From positions 1 to 10,334 of the forward strand of contig VBMM01000070.1 of assembly GCA_005878415.1 (NCBI GenBank): DNA of 10,334 nt, given 5' to 3'. Positions 1 to 5,228 of this stretch are shown in pieces. The position numbers and the translations under genes were made by a program. The number at the start of each line of letters is the position of its first letter. Within the stretch, counting starts at the first letter, position 1. Source of the DNA: Methanobacteriota archaeon (GTDB taxonomy: Archaea > Thermoplasmatota > Thermoplasmata > RBG-16-68-12). The notes under the pieces are model-generated. The model did not search any database. It had not been told where the DNA came from and saw only the letters and a list, made by a program, of their open reading frames with translations.

Positions 1-1
1 G

Positions 2-256
2 GCGGTGTACGCGGGCAACTTCCTCCTCGTCTCGATCGTGTGGAACGGCCTCTGGCGCTACGTTTCCGCGGGGCACCGGCTCCTCGGGAACGAGGTGACG
101 GACGAGCAGGTACGGACGATCACGAACCAGTACTTCGTCGCCCCGGTGTCTTACGGAGCGGCGCTCGTCCTCTCCCAGATCAGCGGCCTGGCCAGCGTCG
201 TGCTCATCCTGATCGTCGCCGCGTTCTTCGCGATCACCGCGACCCTCGGAAAGTGA
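2..256 (+). CDS. TMEM175-like (DUF1211) membrane protein, C-terminal part
   Basis: The reading frame is open to the left edge, so the 5' part of the gene is missing; the GTG at 5-7 is probably an internal codon. The visible 84 residues contain a membrane-like start (NFLLVSIVWNGLW), a polar stretch with RLLGNEVTDEQVRTIT, then a long hydrophobic segment (about residues 46-81) enough for two helices, ending in GK. This order (W..Y, RLL, acidic linker, QY..APVSY, two closing helices) fits the C-terminal half of prokaryotic TMEM175/DUF1211 proteins, which are tetrameric potassium-permeable channels of the cytoplasmic membrane. The pore-lining first helix of each repeat is not visible here, so function is inferred from family resemblance only. 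The gene converges on the minus-strand regulator at 502-939. It could instead be another small polytopic membrane protein. Confidence 0.7.
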   Translation, partial: AVYAGNFLLVSIVWNGLWRYVSAGHRLLGNEVTDEQVRTITNQYFVAPVSYGAALVLSQISGLASVVLILIVAAFFAITATLGK

Positions 257-310
257 GCTCGCAATCCTCGTGTGGCAACACGGTCGGCTCCGCCCTACTT
301 CTGGACGCCG

Positions 311-328
311 GAGAACTTGAGGGTTCTC
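311..328. terminator. hairpin downstream of TMEM175-like gene
   Basis: Perfect 6-bp inverted repeat GAGAAC/GTTCTC with a 6-nt loop, 55 bp after the stop codon at 256. It lies between convergent genes, so it may help end or protect the 3' end of a transcript. Archaeal termination mainly uses T-tracts and there is none here, so a terminator role is only a guess. Confidence 0.3.
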
Positions 329-337
329 TCTGGAGAT

Positions 338-359
338 GGGAGAAAGCGCCGCTTCTCCC
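338..359. terminator. second hairpin between convergent genes
   Basis: Perfect 7-bp inverted repeat GGGAGAA/TTCTCCC with an 8-nt loop that could add a GC/GC pair. It sits 9 bp after the first hairpin, in the same gap between the convergent genes ending at 256 (+) and 502 (-). The tandem arrangement suggests a structured 3' region. The role is unproven. Confidence 0.3.
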
Positions 360-401
360 CGGAGAACTGCTACTAGCGTGTCGTGGATGCGCTATCGCTC
401 G

Positions 402-501
402 ATCCGGGCCACTTTCAATCTGTTCTGAGTTCGATCAGGAAGTGGCGACAAACGGCCGTTTGCGCTTATCGCAGGCCACTGACGCGTTCCGTGGCCCGGA
501 T
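402..501. repeat. 11-bp inverted repeat flanking a hairpin-rich segment
   Basis: ATCCGGGCCAC at 402-412 is the exact reverse complement of GTGGCCCGGAT at 491-501. Inside, each arm can pair locally instead: GCCACTT (408-414) with AAGTGGC (440-446), and GCCAC (475-479) with GTGGC (491-495). The segment therefore offers two alternative folds: two hairpins in a row, or one long-range stem. It abuts the stop codon of the minus-strand regulator at 502. No target-site duplication or transposase is visible. Confidence 0.4.
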
Positions 502-939
502 TCAATCGGACGTCTTCGGCCTCTTTCTCCGTGCGGTACGCTTTGGGTATGCCCGGACCGGCGCCATGCGACCTCGGATGGAAGGGCGGGCGCGCGAACG
601 GCTGCCGGGACGGGACTGAGCAAACTCTTTCGCGGAGGCGGGCATCTCATCGTACACCCCGGCGGCCAGCTCCTTGTTAATGCCTTCAAAGTCCACCTGC
701 AGCATCGAAACGATCCGAGGATTCGCGACATTGAGACGGTAGAACTTGGAATCTCCTACCGAACGGGTGAAGGTTATCATGTCCTGGCCCTGCAACTCCG
801 CCACGAGCTTGTAGACGGTGGGGCGGGCGACATCCGCGAACTCCGCCATCTGGGAGATCGTGTAGTCAAAGTCGGGGTGATCCGCCAAGAAGTCGAGGAG
901 CCTGACCCTGGGCGCATTGCCGAAGACCTCTGTAAACAT
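502..939 (-). CDS. Archaeal winged helix-turn-helix transcriptional regulator
   Basis: 145 residues. The ATG at 939 is fixed by an in-frame TAA two codons upstream. Residues about 1-75 form a winged helix: MFTEVFGNAPRVRLLDFLAD (helix 1), YTISQMAEFADVARPTVYKLV (helix-turn-helix, about 27-46), ITFTRSVGDSKFYRLN (wing, about 55-70), then NPRIVSMLQVDFEGINKELA as a likely dimerisation helix. Small archaeal regulators beginning with F-GN-..-K/R-V-x-x-L-D-F-L share this layout, but as I recall they end near residue 100. Here a 40-residue tail rich in Arg, Pro and Ser follows. It may be a genuine DNA-binding extension or the result of a frameshift near 620-640. The gene is divergent from the small protein at 1006 and probably represses itself through the palindrome at 931-947. 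The ligand and targets are unknown. Confidence 0.85.
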   Translation of the reverse strand: MFTEVFGNAPRVRLLDFLADHPDFDYTISQMAEFADVARPTVYKLVAELQGQDMITFTRSVGDSKFYRLNVANPRIVSMLQVDFEGINKELAAGVYDEMPASAKEFAQSRPGSRSRARPSIRGRMAPVRAYPKRTARRKRPKTSD

Positions 940-947
940 TCCTTACA
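931..947. promoter_or_regulatory. Candidate operator palindrome over the regulator start codon
   Basis: TGTAAACATTCCTTACA has perfect TGTAA/TTACA arms around a 7-bp spacer and covers the start codon of the minus-strand regulator (937-939). The size fits a winged-helix dimer site. Autorepression is inferred from position alone. Confidence 0.45.
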
Positions 948-973
948 CCAGCGTACAGACACTTAACACTGAC

Positions 974-982
974 TAAATATAC
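974..982. promoter_or_regulatory. Shared TATA-like element of the divergent pair
   Basis: TAAATATAC is an AT-rich island in GC-rich surroundings. On the plus strand its centre lies about 28 bp before the TTG at 1006, the spacing expected of a leaderless archaeal transcript. On the minus strand it reads GTATATTTA and would place transcription start near 951, a leader of about 12 nt before the regulator ATG at 939. Whether one box serves both directions is inference. Confidence 0.55.
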
Positions 983-1005
983 TTTCTCATTCGATTGCCG
1001 CCCGC

Positions 1006-1287
1006 TTGAGGGACATTTCCCGGGACGAGGCCGCGATTCTCTACAAGCTTTACCGTCATAGGGTGTTCGGGAAGCACCACATGCTCGAGGATAACCTCCT
1101 CCGTGGTTTCCCGCCCGACCGGATTGCGACCCTCCGGAGAGCGCTGGAAACACTGAAACGGGAAGGGACGGTGCTCCGCAAGTCCACGAAGCATGGCCCT
1201 GCCGTCTACCTGCCGCCAAAGCTCGGACGAGAGGTCTATGAGCAGTTGAAGAAACACTATCCGTTCTTGCCCAAACCGCCCTGGTAA
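1006..1287 (+). CDS. Small basic winged-helix-like protein of unknown function
   Basis: 93 residues from a TTG start; I chose TTG because it lies about 28 bp after the TATA-like element at 974-982 and no ATG or GTG occurs before it in frame (the preceding in-frame stop is at 970-972). The sequence is soluble and basic: ISRDEAAILYKLYRHRVFGK (helix), a linker with NLLRGFPP, LRRALETLKREGTVLRKST (helix), HGPAVYLPPK (possible wing strand) and a closing helix REVYEQLKKHYPF. The pattern of helices then a short beta hairpin resembles small archaeal winged-helix proteins, but I cannot name a family. It has no signal peptide or membrane segment. Divergent placement next to the regulator suggests joint control. 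It converges on the MFS gene, with 47 bp between the two stop codons. Confidence 0.75.
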   Translation: MRDISRDEAAILYKLYRHRVFGKHHMLEDNLLRGFPPDRIATLRRALETLKREGTVLRKSTKHGPAVYLPPKLGREVYEQLKKHYPFLPKPPW

Positions 1288-1316
1288 GGCCCGTCTCACT
1301 CTCGCCCCCATCTCAA

Positions 1317-1336
1317 AGAGCCTTGCGAACGGCTCT
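1317..1336. terminator. Hairpin at the junction of two convergent genes
   Basis: AGAGCC/GGCTCT form a perfect 6-bp stem with an 8-nt loop, overlapping the last bases of the MFS gene. An alternative stem CGAAC (1326-1330)/GTTCG (1341-1345) overlaps it. A bidirectional 3'-end role is possible. There is no T-tract, so confidence is low. Confidence 0.25.
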
Positions 1337-2648
1337 ATTCGTTCGGATCTCCGGTGTCGGTGACCGGATCGGCGGGCTTTAGGCCGGCGCCGTCCGGCAC
1401 GGCCACAGTCGGACCCGCCGCGGGTGCGCCGGCCGACCCGCTCGTGACGCGGACCGCGAGGAATGCGGACGCCAGCATCAGGACCGCCGCGACGAAGAAC
1501 GGCATGCCGGGCAGCGCGACCGGAGCCGAGGGGCTGATGAAGAAGGCGAAGATGAACGTGAAGAGCAGCGGGCCCAGGATGCCCGTGAGCCCCGCGATGC
1601 TCGCGTTGGCCCCCTGGAGCTGGCCCTGCTCCGACGGCCGCACGCGGCGCGTCATCAGGCTCTGGATGGACGGCTGCGCGAATCCGATCGGCGCGAAAAC
1701 GACGATCGCGAGGACGAACAGCGCGGGTGTCGACGCGAGGCCCCATACGATGAACGACGCGGTCCCTGCGACGAGGGCGGTGATCAGCGCCTTCCGCTCC
1801 CCGAAGCGCTTGATGAACCGCTTCACGAGTCCCCCCTGGACGGTGATGTTCAGCGCGCCGACGACGGTCAGCGAGAGGCCGACCTCGACGGGCCCCCATC
1901 CGTATCGGTAGCCGGCGTAGAGAACGAAGACGCTCGGGAGGACTTGGAACCCGAGGAACTGCACGAAGTTGACCGCAGCGAGGCCGAGCAGGTCCCGGTG
2001 CGAGCGGAGCAGCTTCAGCGAGCCGGCCGGGTTCGCGCGCCGCCACGCGAACGGCTGTCGGCTCTCGGGGGGAAGGGACTCCGGCAGGACGAAGAGCCCG
2101 TACGCCGCGCTCGTGAGGGAGAACGCGGCGGCGAACCAGAAGGGGAGGTGGACGCCGAGCCCGCCGATCAGGCCTCCGATGCCCGGTCCGAGGATGAAGC
2201 CGAGGCCCCAGGCGGCGCCAACCGCACCGAACGCGGCCGCGCGACGCTCGACTGGAGTCACGTCGGCGACGTACGCGCCCGCGGTCGCGTAGCTCGAGGC
2301 CGTGATGCCGGAGAGGATGCGGCCCAGCAGGAGCCACGAGAGATCCGGGGCGAGGGCCATGATCATGTAGTCGACGCCCAAGCCGAATCCCGAGAGGATG
2401 AGCACGGGGCGTCGGCCGTAGCGGTCGGAGAGGACGCCGATGAAGGGCGCGAACAGGAACTGCATCAGGCTCCAGATCGTCACGAAGAGCCCGAAGATCT
2501 CCGCGCCGGCCGCGGTGTTCGGCGCAAAGCTCACGATCAGCCGCGGGAGCACGGGGATCGTGATGCCGAACCCGAGCGTGTCAAGGACGATCGTCACGTA
2601 GATGAAGGCCATCGCGGCCTTGCGCCCGCCGCGCGCCGATGCCCTCAT
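1335..2648 (-). CDS. MFS drug/H+ antiporter, TetA-like (DHA1 family)
   Basis: 437 residues, the normal length for a 12-helix major facilitator exporter of the cytoplasmic membrane. The first helix (FIYVTIVLDTLGFGITIPVL) carries the D-x-x-G-F-G-I-x-I-P-V-L-P pattern of TetA-type proteins. Motif A, GVLSDRYGRRPVL, follows helix 2, and the antiporter motif C is seen as AAWGLGFILGPGIGG in helix 5. A second-half motif-A-like loop (KRFIKRFGERKAL) marks the symmetric C-terminal bundle. Family knowledge predicts proton-driven export of small amphiphilic compounds; the substrate cannot be read from sequence. The ATG at 2648 is 29 bp downstream of the TATA-like box at 2677-2684. A second ATG at 2612 (425 residues) starts just before the first helix and is an alternative. 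No regulator sits beside it, so it need not be a tetracycline pump. Confidence 0.93.
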   Translation of the reverse strand: MRASARGGRKAAMAFIYVTIVLDTLGFGITIPVLPRLIVSFAPNTAAGAEIFGLFVTIWSLMQFLFAPFIGVLSDRYGRRPVLILSGFGLGVDYMIMALAPDLSWLLLGRILSGITASSYATAGAYVADVTPVERRAAAFGAVGAAWGLGFILGPGIGGLIGGLGVHLPFWFAAAFSLTSAAYGLFVLPESLPPESRQPFAWRRANPAGSLKLLRSHRDLLGLAAVNFVQFLGFQVLPSVFVLYAGYRYGWGPVEVGLSLTVVGALNITVQGGLVKRFIKRFGERKALITALVAGTASFIVWGLASTPALFVLAIVVFAPIGFAQPSIQSLMTRRVRPSEQGQLQGANASIAGLTGILGPLLFTFIFAFFISPSAPVALPGMPFFVAAVLMLASAFLAVRVTSGSAGAPAAGPTVAVPDGAGLKPADPVTDTGDPNE

Positions 2649-2676
2649 GCCGGTGGAGCTCGCCAAGGACTTCCGC

Positions 2677-2684
2677 GATAAAAG
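2677..2684 (-). promoter_or_regulatory. TATA-like box for the MFS gene
   Basis: CTTTTATC on the minus strand, centred about 33 bp before the ATG at 2648. It would give transcription start near 2655 and a leader of only a few bases. No Shine-Dalgarno sequence is seen. Confidence 0.45.
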
Positions 2685-2731
2685 CCGCCGGTTATGAATC
2701 TTGAGGGGGGAGAGGGGCGGCGCGAATTCGG

Positions 2732-3091
2732 CTAGCGCTTCGACTTCTTCTTGGGCGCCTTCTTCGGCAGCGAGATGGCGTACGCGACGCCCCGTCCGAC
2801 CCACGTTCGGAGGCCCGCTTCGGTGCGGGTGCCGGCCGGCGAGACGAGGAGCCATCCCGCCGGAGGGCCGCGGCTCCCGCTGAGGTCGAACGGCTTCGCG
2901 CCGGGCTCCCGGAGCAAGGCATCCGTCTCCGACGGTTGGACTCGTACAATGAGATCTTCGCCGTGCACGCCGACGGCCATGTTGCCGCCGAGGAGGAAGG
3001 CGATCCCGCCGAACATTTCCTTCTCGGTGATGCCGGGCTGACCCCCGAGAATGGACCGGACGCGGTCCGCTTGCGCCTGCGAGTAGGGCAT
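2732..3091 (-). CDS. TfoX N-terminal domain protein
   Basis: 119 residues, a single TfoX/Sxy N-terminal domain. Diagnostic pieces are an N-terminal helix (QAQADRVRSILGG), the K-E-M-F-G-G-I-A-F-L-L-G-G-N-M core hairpin, VRVQPSETDALLREPGAKPF, a central G-W-L-L-V-S strand and a final amphipathic helix with LRTWVGRGVAYA. It lacks the C-terminal TfoX domain, as is common for short stand-alone members. In proteobacteria TfoX/Sxy controls competence; short forms elsewhere have no established role, so competence should not be assumed. The tail KKAPKKKSKR is strongly basic. I prefer the ATG at 3091 because family members usually begin with M-x-Y a few residues before the first helix; an in-frame ATG at 3118 adds nine residues. 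It is separated from the MFS gene by 83 bp with its own promoter. Confidence 0.85.
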   Translation of the reverse strand: MPYSQAQADRVRSILGGQPGITEKEMFGGIAFLLGGNMAVGVHGEDLIVRVQPSETDALLREPGAKPFDLSGSRGPPAGWLLVSPAGTRTEAGLRTWVGRGVAYAISLPKKAPKKKSKR

Positions 3092-3170
3092 CGGGCCCGC
3101 GAGCGCGCTCCCCCTCATCAAGCTTGGCGCGAGGCGATAGGAGAAGCCCCTCGCCCGGGCGGAAACCCCG

Positions 3171-3178
3171 ATATAAGC
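3171..3178 (-). promoter_or_regulatory. TATA-like box upstream of the TfoX-domain gene
   Basis: The AT-rich ATATAAGC (plus strand) reads GCTTATAT on the minus strand and predicts a start near 3148, giving a leader of about 30-60 nt before either ATG. On the plus strand it is too close to the ATG at 3183 to serve a gene starting there. Confidence 0.35.
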
Positions 3179-3182
3179 GCGT

Positions 3183-3512
3183 ATGACTCAACTATCAGGG
3201 ACTCGCACCACACGTGCTCCTGCCCTTCAAGCCGGGCGTCCCGGTCGGGCGCGCCCGAACATGGCGACGGAACCGGACGACGGCATGACGGGTTGGGAAC
3301 GTCGGTCGCTCCGGATTCGACTCACGCCGCGTCGGAGCCGGCGCATCCGGCCCAGGGAGGCGCCACGGGATGACGAACCGTGCGGCCAATGCCACTTCCC
3401 ATGGTTCCTCCACCCGTGGCGGTACGACCCGGAAGAAGACGAGATGGTCCGCTTCTGCTCCGCGTATCCCGCCGAGCCCGTGCGGTCGATCGAGGGCTCC
3501 ATCGCACCCTGA
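3183..3512 (+). CDS. Small hypothetical protein with Cys/His-containing C-terminal motif
   Basis: Up to 109 residues. The N-terminal 65 are Arg- and Pro-rich and look unstructured. The last 45 are quite different: C-G-Q-C-H-F-P-W-F-L-H-P-W-R-Y-D then F-C-S-A-Y-P. The three Cys and two His could form a zinc ribbon-like knuckle or a metal-linked turn, with aromatic residues packed around it. I do not recognise the family. Codons in this part are high in G+C at third positions, as in a real gene. The start is uncertain: ATGs at 3183, 3261 and 3285 are possible and none has a well-spaced TATA box. It sits alone on the plus strand between two minus-strand genes and converges on the NAD-binding gene, with 15 bp between the two stop codons. 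It has no signal peptide or membrane segment. Confidence 0.5.
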   Translation: MTQLSGTRTTRAPALQAGRPGRARPNMATEPDDGMTGWERRSLRIRLTPRRSRRIRPREAPRDDEPCGQCHFPWFLHPWRYDPEEDEMVRFCSAYPAEPVRSIEGSIAP

Positions 3513-3527
3513 CGGGTCTCGGGTCGA

Positions 3528-4148
3528 TCAGTTCGCGATCGCCGGCATCTTTCGTACGAATTCGTCACTCGTCAGTTGACGAATCATGAAGTCGGCGACA
3601 TCCGCCCGCGAGATGCGATAGCCGCCTCGAGGGATGCCTTCGGACACGACTCGGTAGCGGCCCGTCCGCGGTCCGTTCGTGAGGAGGACCGGCCGGACGG
3701 CGATCCAGTCGAGGTCCCGCGTCCGGAGTTCCTCGAGCATCGCCCGATGTTCCCGATAGACCCCCGGGATGGCGGCCCGAGCCAACGCCAAGCCCAGGCC
3801 GCCGAACGCCGCCCCTGCGGGCTCGTGAAGCGCCCCCGCGGCGGAGAGCACGAGGATCCGCCTCACGCCATGTGTCTCCATCGCGTCGAGGATGTGACGG
3901 ATTCCCTGCGGAAGGACCGGCGGAGATCCTCGAGCCGCCGTACCCAAGGCACTGAGGACCGAATCTTGACCGACCACGGCGCGGCCGACCGAGTCCGCGT
4001 CGAGGACGTCTCCGTGGACGACCCGTACGGAGCCCACCGCCGTGCCCATCCGTGCCGGGTCGCGAGCGAAAGCCGTTGTCGCGTGACCGCCGGAGACGGC
4101 CTGTTCCACAAGGAGACGCCCCGTCTGCCCCGTCGCCCCGAAGATCAC
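3528..4148 (-). CDS. NAD(P)-binding atypical SDR, NmrA/biliverdin reductase B-like
   Basis: 206 residues, a single Rossmann domain. The nucleotide-binding loop GATGQTG is at residues 4-10; Arg29 in FARDP is where NADP(H)-preferring members bind the 2'-phosphate; GDVLD (46-50) caps the next strand. The later segment RDLDWIAVRPVLLTNGPRTG and the end ISRADVADFMIRQL are typical of the NAD(P)H-binding family related to flavin/biliverdin reductase B. It lacks the YxxxK pair of classical SDRs, as this family does. The reaction is unknown; members reduce flavins or quinones or act as redox sensors. The only normal start in frame is GTG at 4148, which leaves very little before the first beta strand; a TGA lies six codons upstream. 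It follows the SDR at 4213-5010 by 64 bp on the same strand and may be co-transcribed with it. Confidence 0.88.
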   Translation of the reverse strand: MIFGATGQTGRLLVEQAVSGGHATTAFARDPARMGTAVGSVRVVHGDVLDADSVGRAVVGQDSVLSALGTAARGSPPVLPQGIRHILDAMETHGVRRILVLSAAGALHEPAGAAFGGLGLALARAAIPGVYREHRAMLEELRTRDLDWIAVRPVLLTNGPRTGRYRVVSEGIPRGGYRISRADVADFMIRQLTSDEFVRKMPAIAN

Positions 4149-4212
4149 GACGTTCGTAGTTCAGTTCCCCCATTTCCAAAGGAAGCGCTCGGCTCCGTCG
4201 CGAGTCCGTCCA

Positions 4213-5010
4213 TCACCAGGCGATCATCTTCCCGTCCCGGAAGAATCCGCCGGTCGCATCGCCCACTCCGGTCGCTCCCAGGACGATTGAACGCGCGCCG
4301 ACCTGCACGCTCCGCGACGCGTTGGGGCCTCCCATGTCCGTCCGGACCCAGCCGGGGCAGACGGAGTTGATGCGGATGCCCCGCGATACGAGTTCGCGCG
4401 CAAGGATCCGAGCCAGCGCGTTCATGGAGATCTTCGAGACCGAGTACGCGCTCGGCCAGCCGGCCTTGCCCGGGTCGCCCTTCTCCAGGTCCCGAAGGTA
4501 CGATGCGACGAGCGCCTCGAGCGCGGGACGGGTCAGCGCCGGATCCGCGAACTTCGACCGGAGATCGCGCCCAAGGTACGAGAGTTCGCCCATGCCGCTC
4601 GACACCATCACGACTCGACCGCCGCGCGGGATGAACGGGAGGAGGGCGTCCGTGACATCTCGCGATCCGAAGTAGTTCACCGCGATCGTGCGCGCCGACG
4701 CCGCCCGATCGGCTCCCCAGGAGCCGACGCCGGCGTTGTTCACGAGCACGTCCAAGCGGGGAGCGAGGCGGGGGAGGTCTCCCGCCAACGCGGAGATGCT
4801 CTCGCCGTCCGTGATGTCCAGTTGATGGTAGACGACGTCACGGCCCTCGGAATTGAGCTTCTGGGTGGCCGCCATTCCGACGCTCTCTTTGCGACTCGTG
4901 AGGACGACGCGGAATCCTTGTGCGACGAGCTGACGGCAGGTCTCGAGACCGAGCCCTCGATTCGCGCCGGTGACCAACGCGGTAGGGCCGTCCGTTGCGG
5001 TGGGTCGCAT
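4213..5010 (-). CDS. Short-chain dehydrogenase/reductase, carbonyl reductase (CBR1)-like
   Basis: 265 residues, usual for a classical SDR. Cofactor loop TGANRGLG lies at 14-21, LDITD at 64-68, NNAG at 91-94, the tetrad Asn at 112, Ser at 137/138, and Tyr189/Lys193 in YSVSK, so the catalytic set is complete. The sequence PGWVRTDMGGP after the active site is typical of CBR1-type carbonyl reductases, which use NADPH to reduce ketones, aldehydes and quinones. Arg18 in the cofactor loop and Arg40 fit NADPH preference. The substrate cannot be deduced. The ATG at 5010 places the cofactor loop at the normal distance from the N-terminus; the frame stays open far upstream, but that sequence has no SDR character. 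GGAGG lies only 2 nt before the ATG, too close for a standard ribosome site. It is probably first in a unit with the gene ending at 3528. Confidence 0.93.
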   Translation of the reverse strand: MRPTATDGPTALVTGANRGLGLETCRQLVAQGFRVVLTSRKESVGMAATQKLNSEGRDVVYHQLDITDGESISALAGDLPRLAPRLDVLVNNAGVGSWGADRAASARTIAVNYFGSRDVTDALLPFIPRGGRVVMVSSGMGELSYLGRDLRSKFADPALTRPALEALVASYLRDLEKGDPGKAGWPSAYSVSKISMNALARILARELVSRGIRINSVCPGWVRTDMGGPNASRSVQVGARSIVLGATGVGDATGGFFRDGKMIAW

Positions 5011-5030
5011 GGCCTCCGAAACAACGGGCG

Positions 5031-5040
5031 ACACATTTCT
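5031..5040 (-). promoter_or_regulatory. Weak TATA-like element for the SDR gene
   Basis: AGAAATGTGT on the minus strand is centred about 26 bp before the ATG at 5010, the right place for a leaderless transcript. It is a poor match to a TATA box. The call rests mainly on spacing and the local AT-richness. Confidence 0.3.
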
Positions 5041-5180
5041 CGTTTTGCGACAAAGTCGTTTGGCGGCTTTCAGACGACAGTGACGATTTGCATGCAGTGT
5101 TTCTGCGGCCGTTTCTGCCCTAGCGAGGGAATCCCGGCGCCGCAGGGTGGGTCTGATTAGATGACCGCTACGTTTGCCAA

Positions 5181-5204
5181 CGCTCGGCACCGGTAGGCCG
5201 AGTG
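5181..5204 (-). terminator. Hairpin after the giant surface-protein gene
   Basis: CTCGGC (5183-5188) and GCCGAG (5197-5202) form a perfect stem with an 8-nt loop; one G-U and one C-G pair extend it. It lies 25-48 bp beyond the stop codon of the surface-protein gene and upstream of the SDR promoter. No T-tract follows, so a termination role is tentative. Confidence 0.3.
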
Positions 5205-5228
5205 TCGGATCAAGACGGGTCCCCGTTG

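Noticed and set aside
40..966. Long plus-strand open frame of about 300 codons
   Set aside because: It overlaps the TMEM175-like and regulator genes in other frames, is Arg/Pro-rich and has no domain pattern; a high-GC shadow.
973..2337. Long minus-strand open frame over the MFS gene and the small plus-strand gene
   Set aside because: Composition is almost all Arg, Ala, Gly, Pro and it lies out of frame with the clearly real MFS protein.
2732..3091. Natural competence regulator
   Set aside because: Only the TfoX N-terminal domain is present and no competence genes are nearby; the family name alone does not support that role.
2649..3191. N-terminal extension of the MFS protein in the same open frame
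   Set aside because: It runs antisense-free but out of frame through the TfoX-domain gene, lacks helices, and MFS proteins start just before helix 1.
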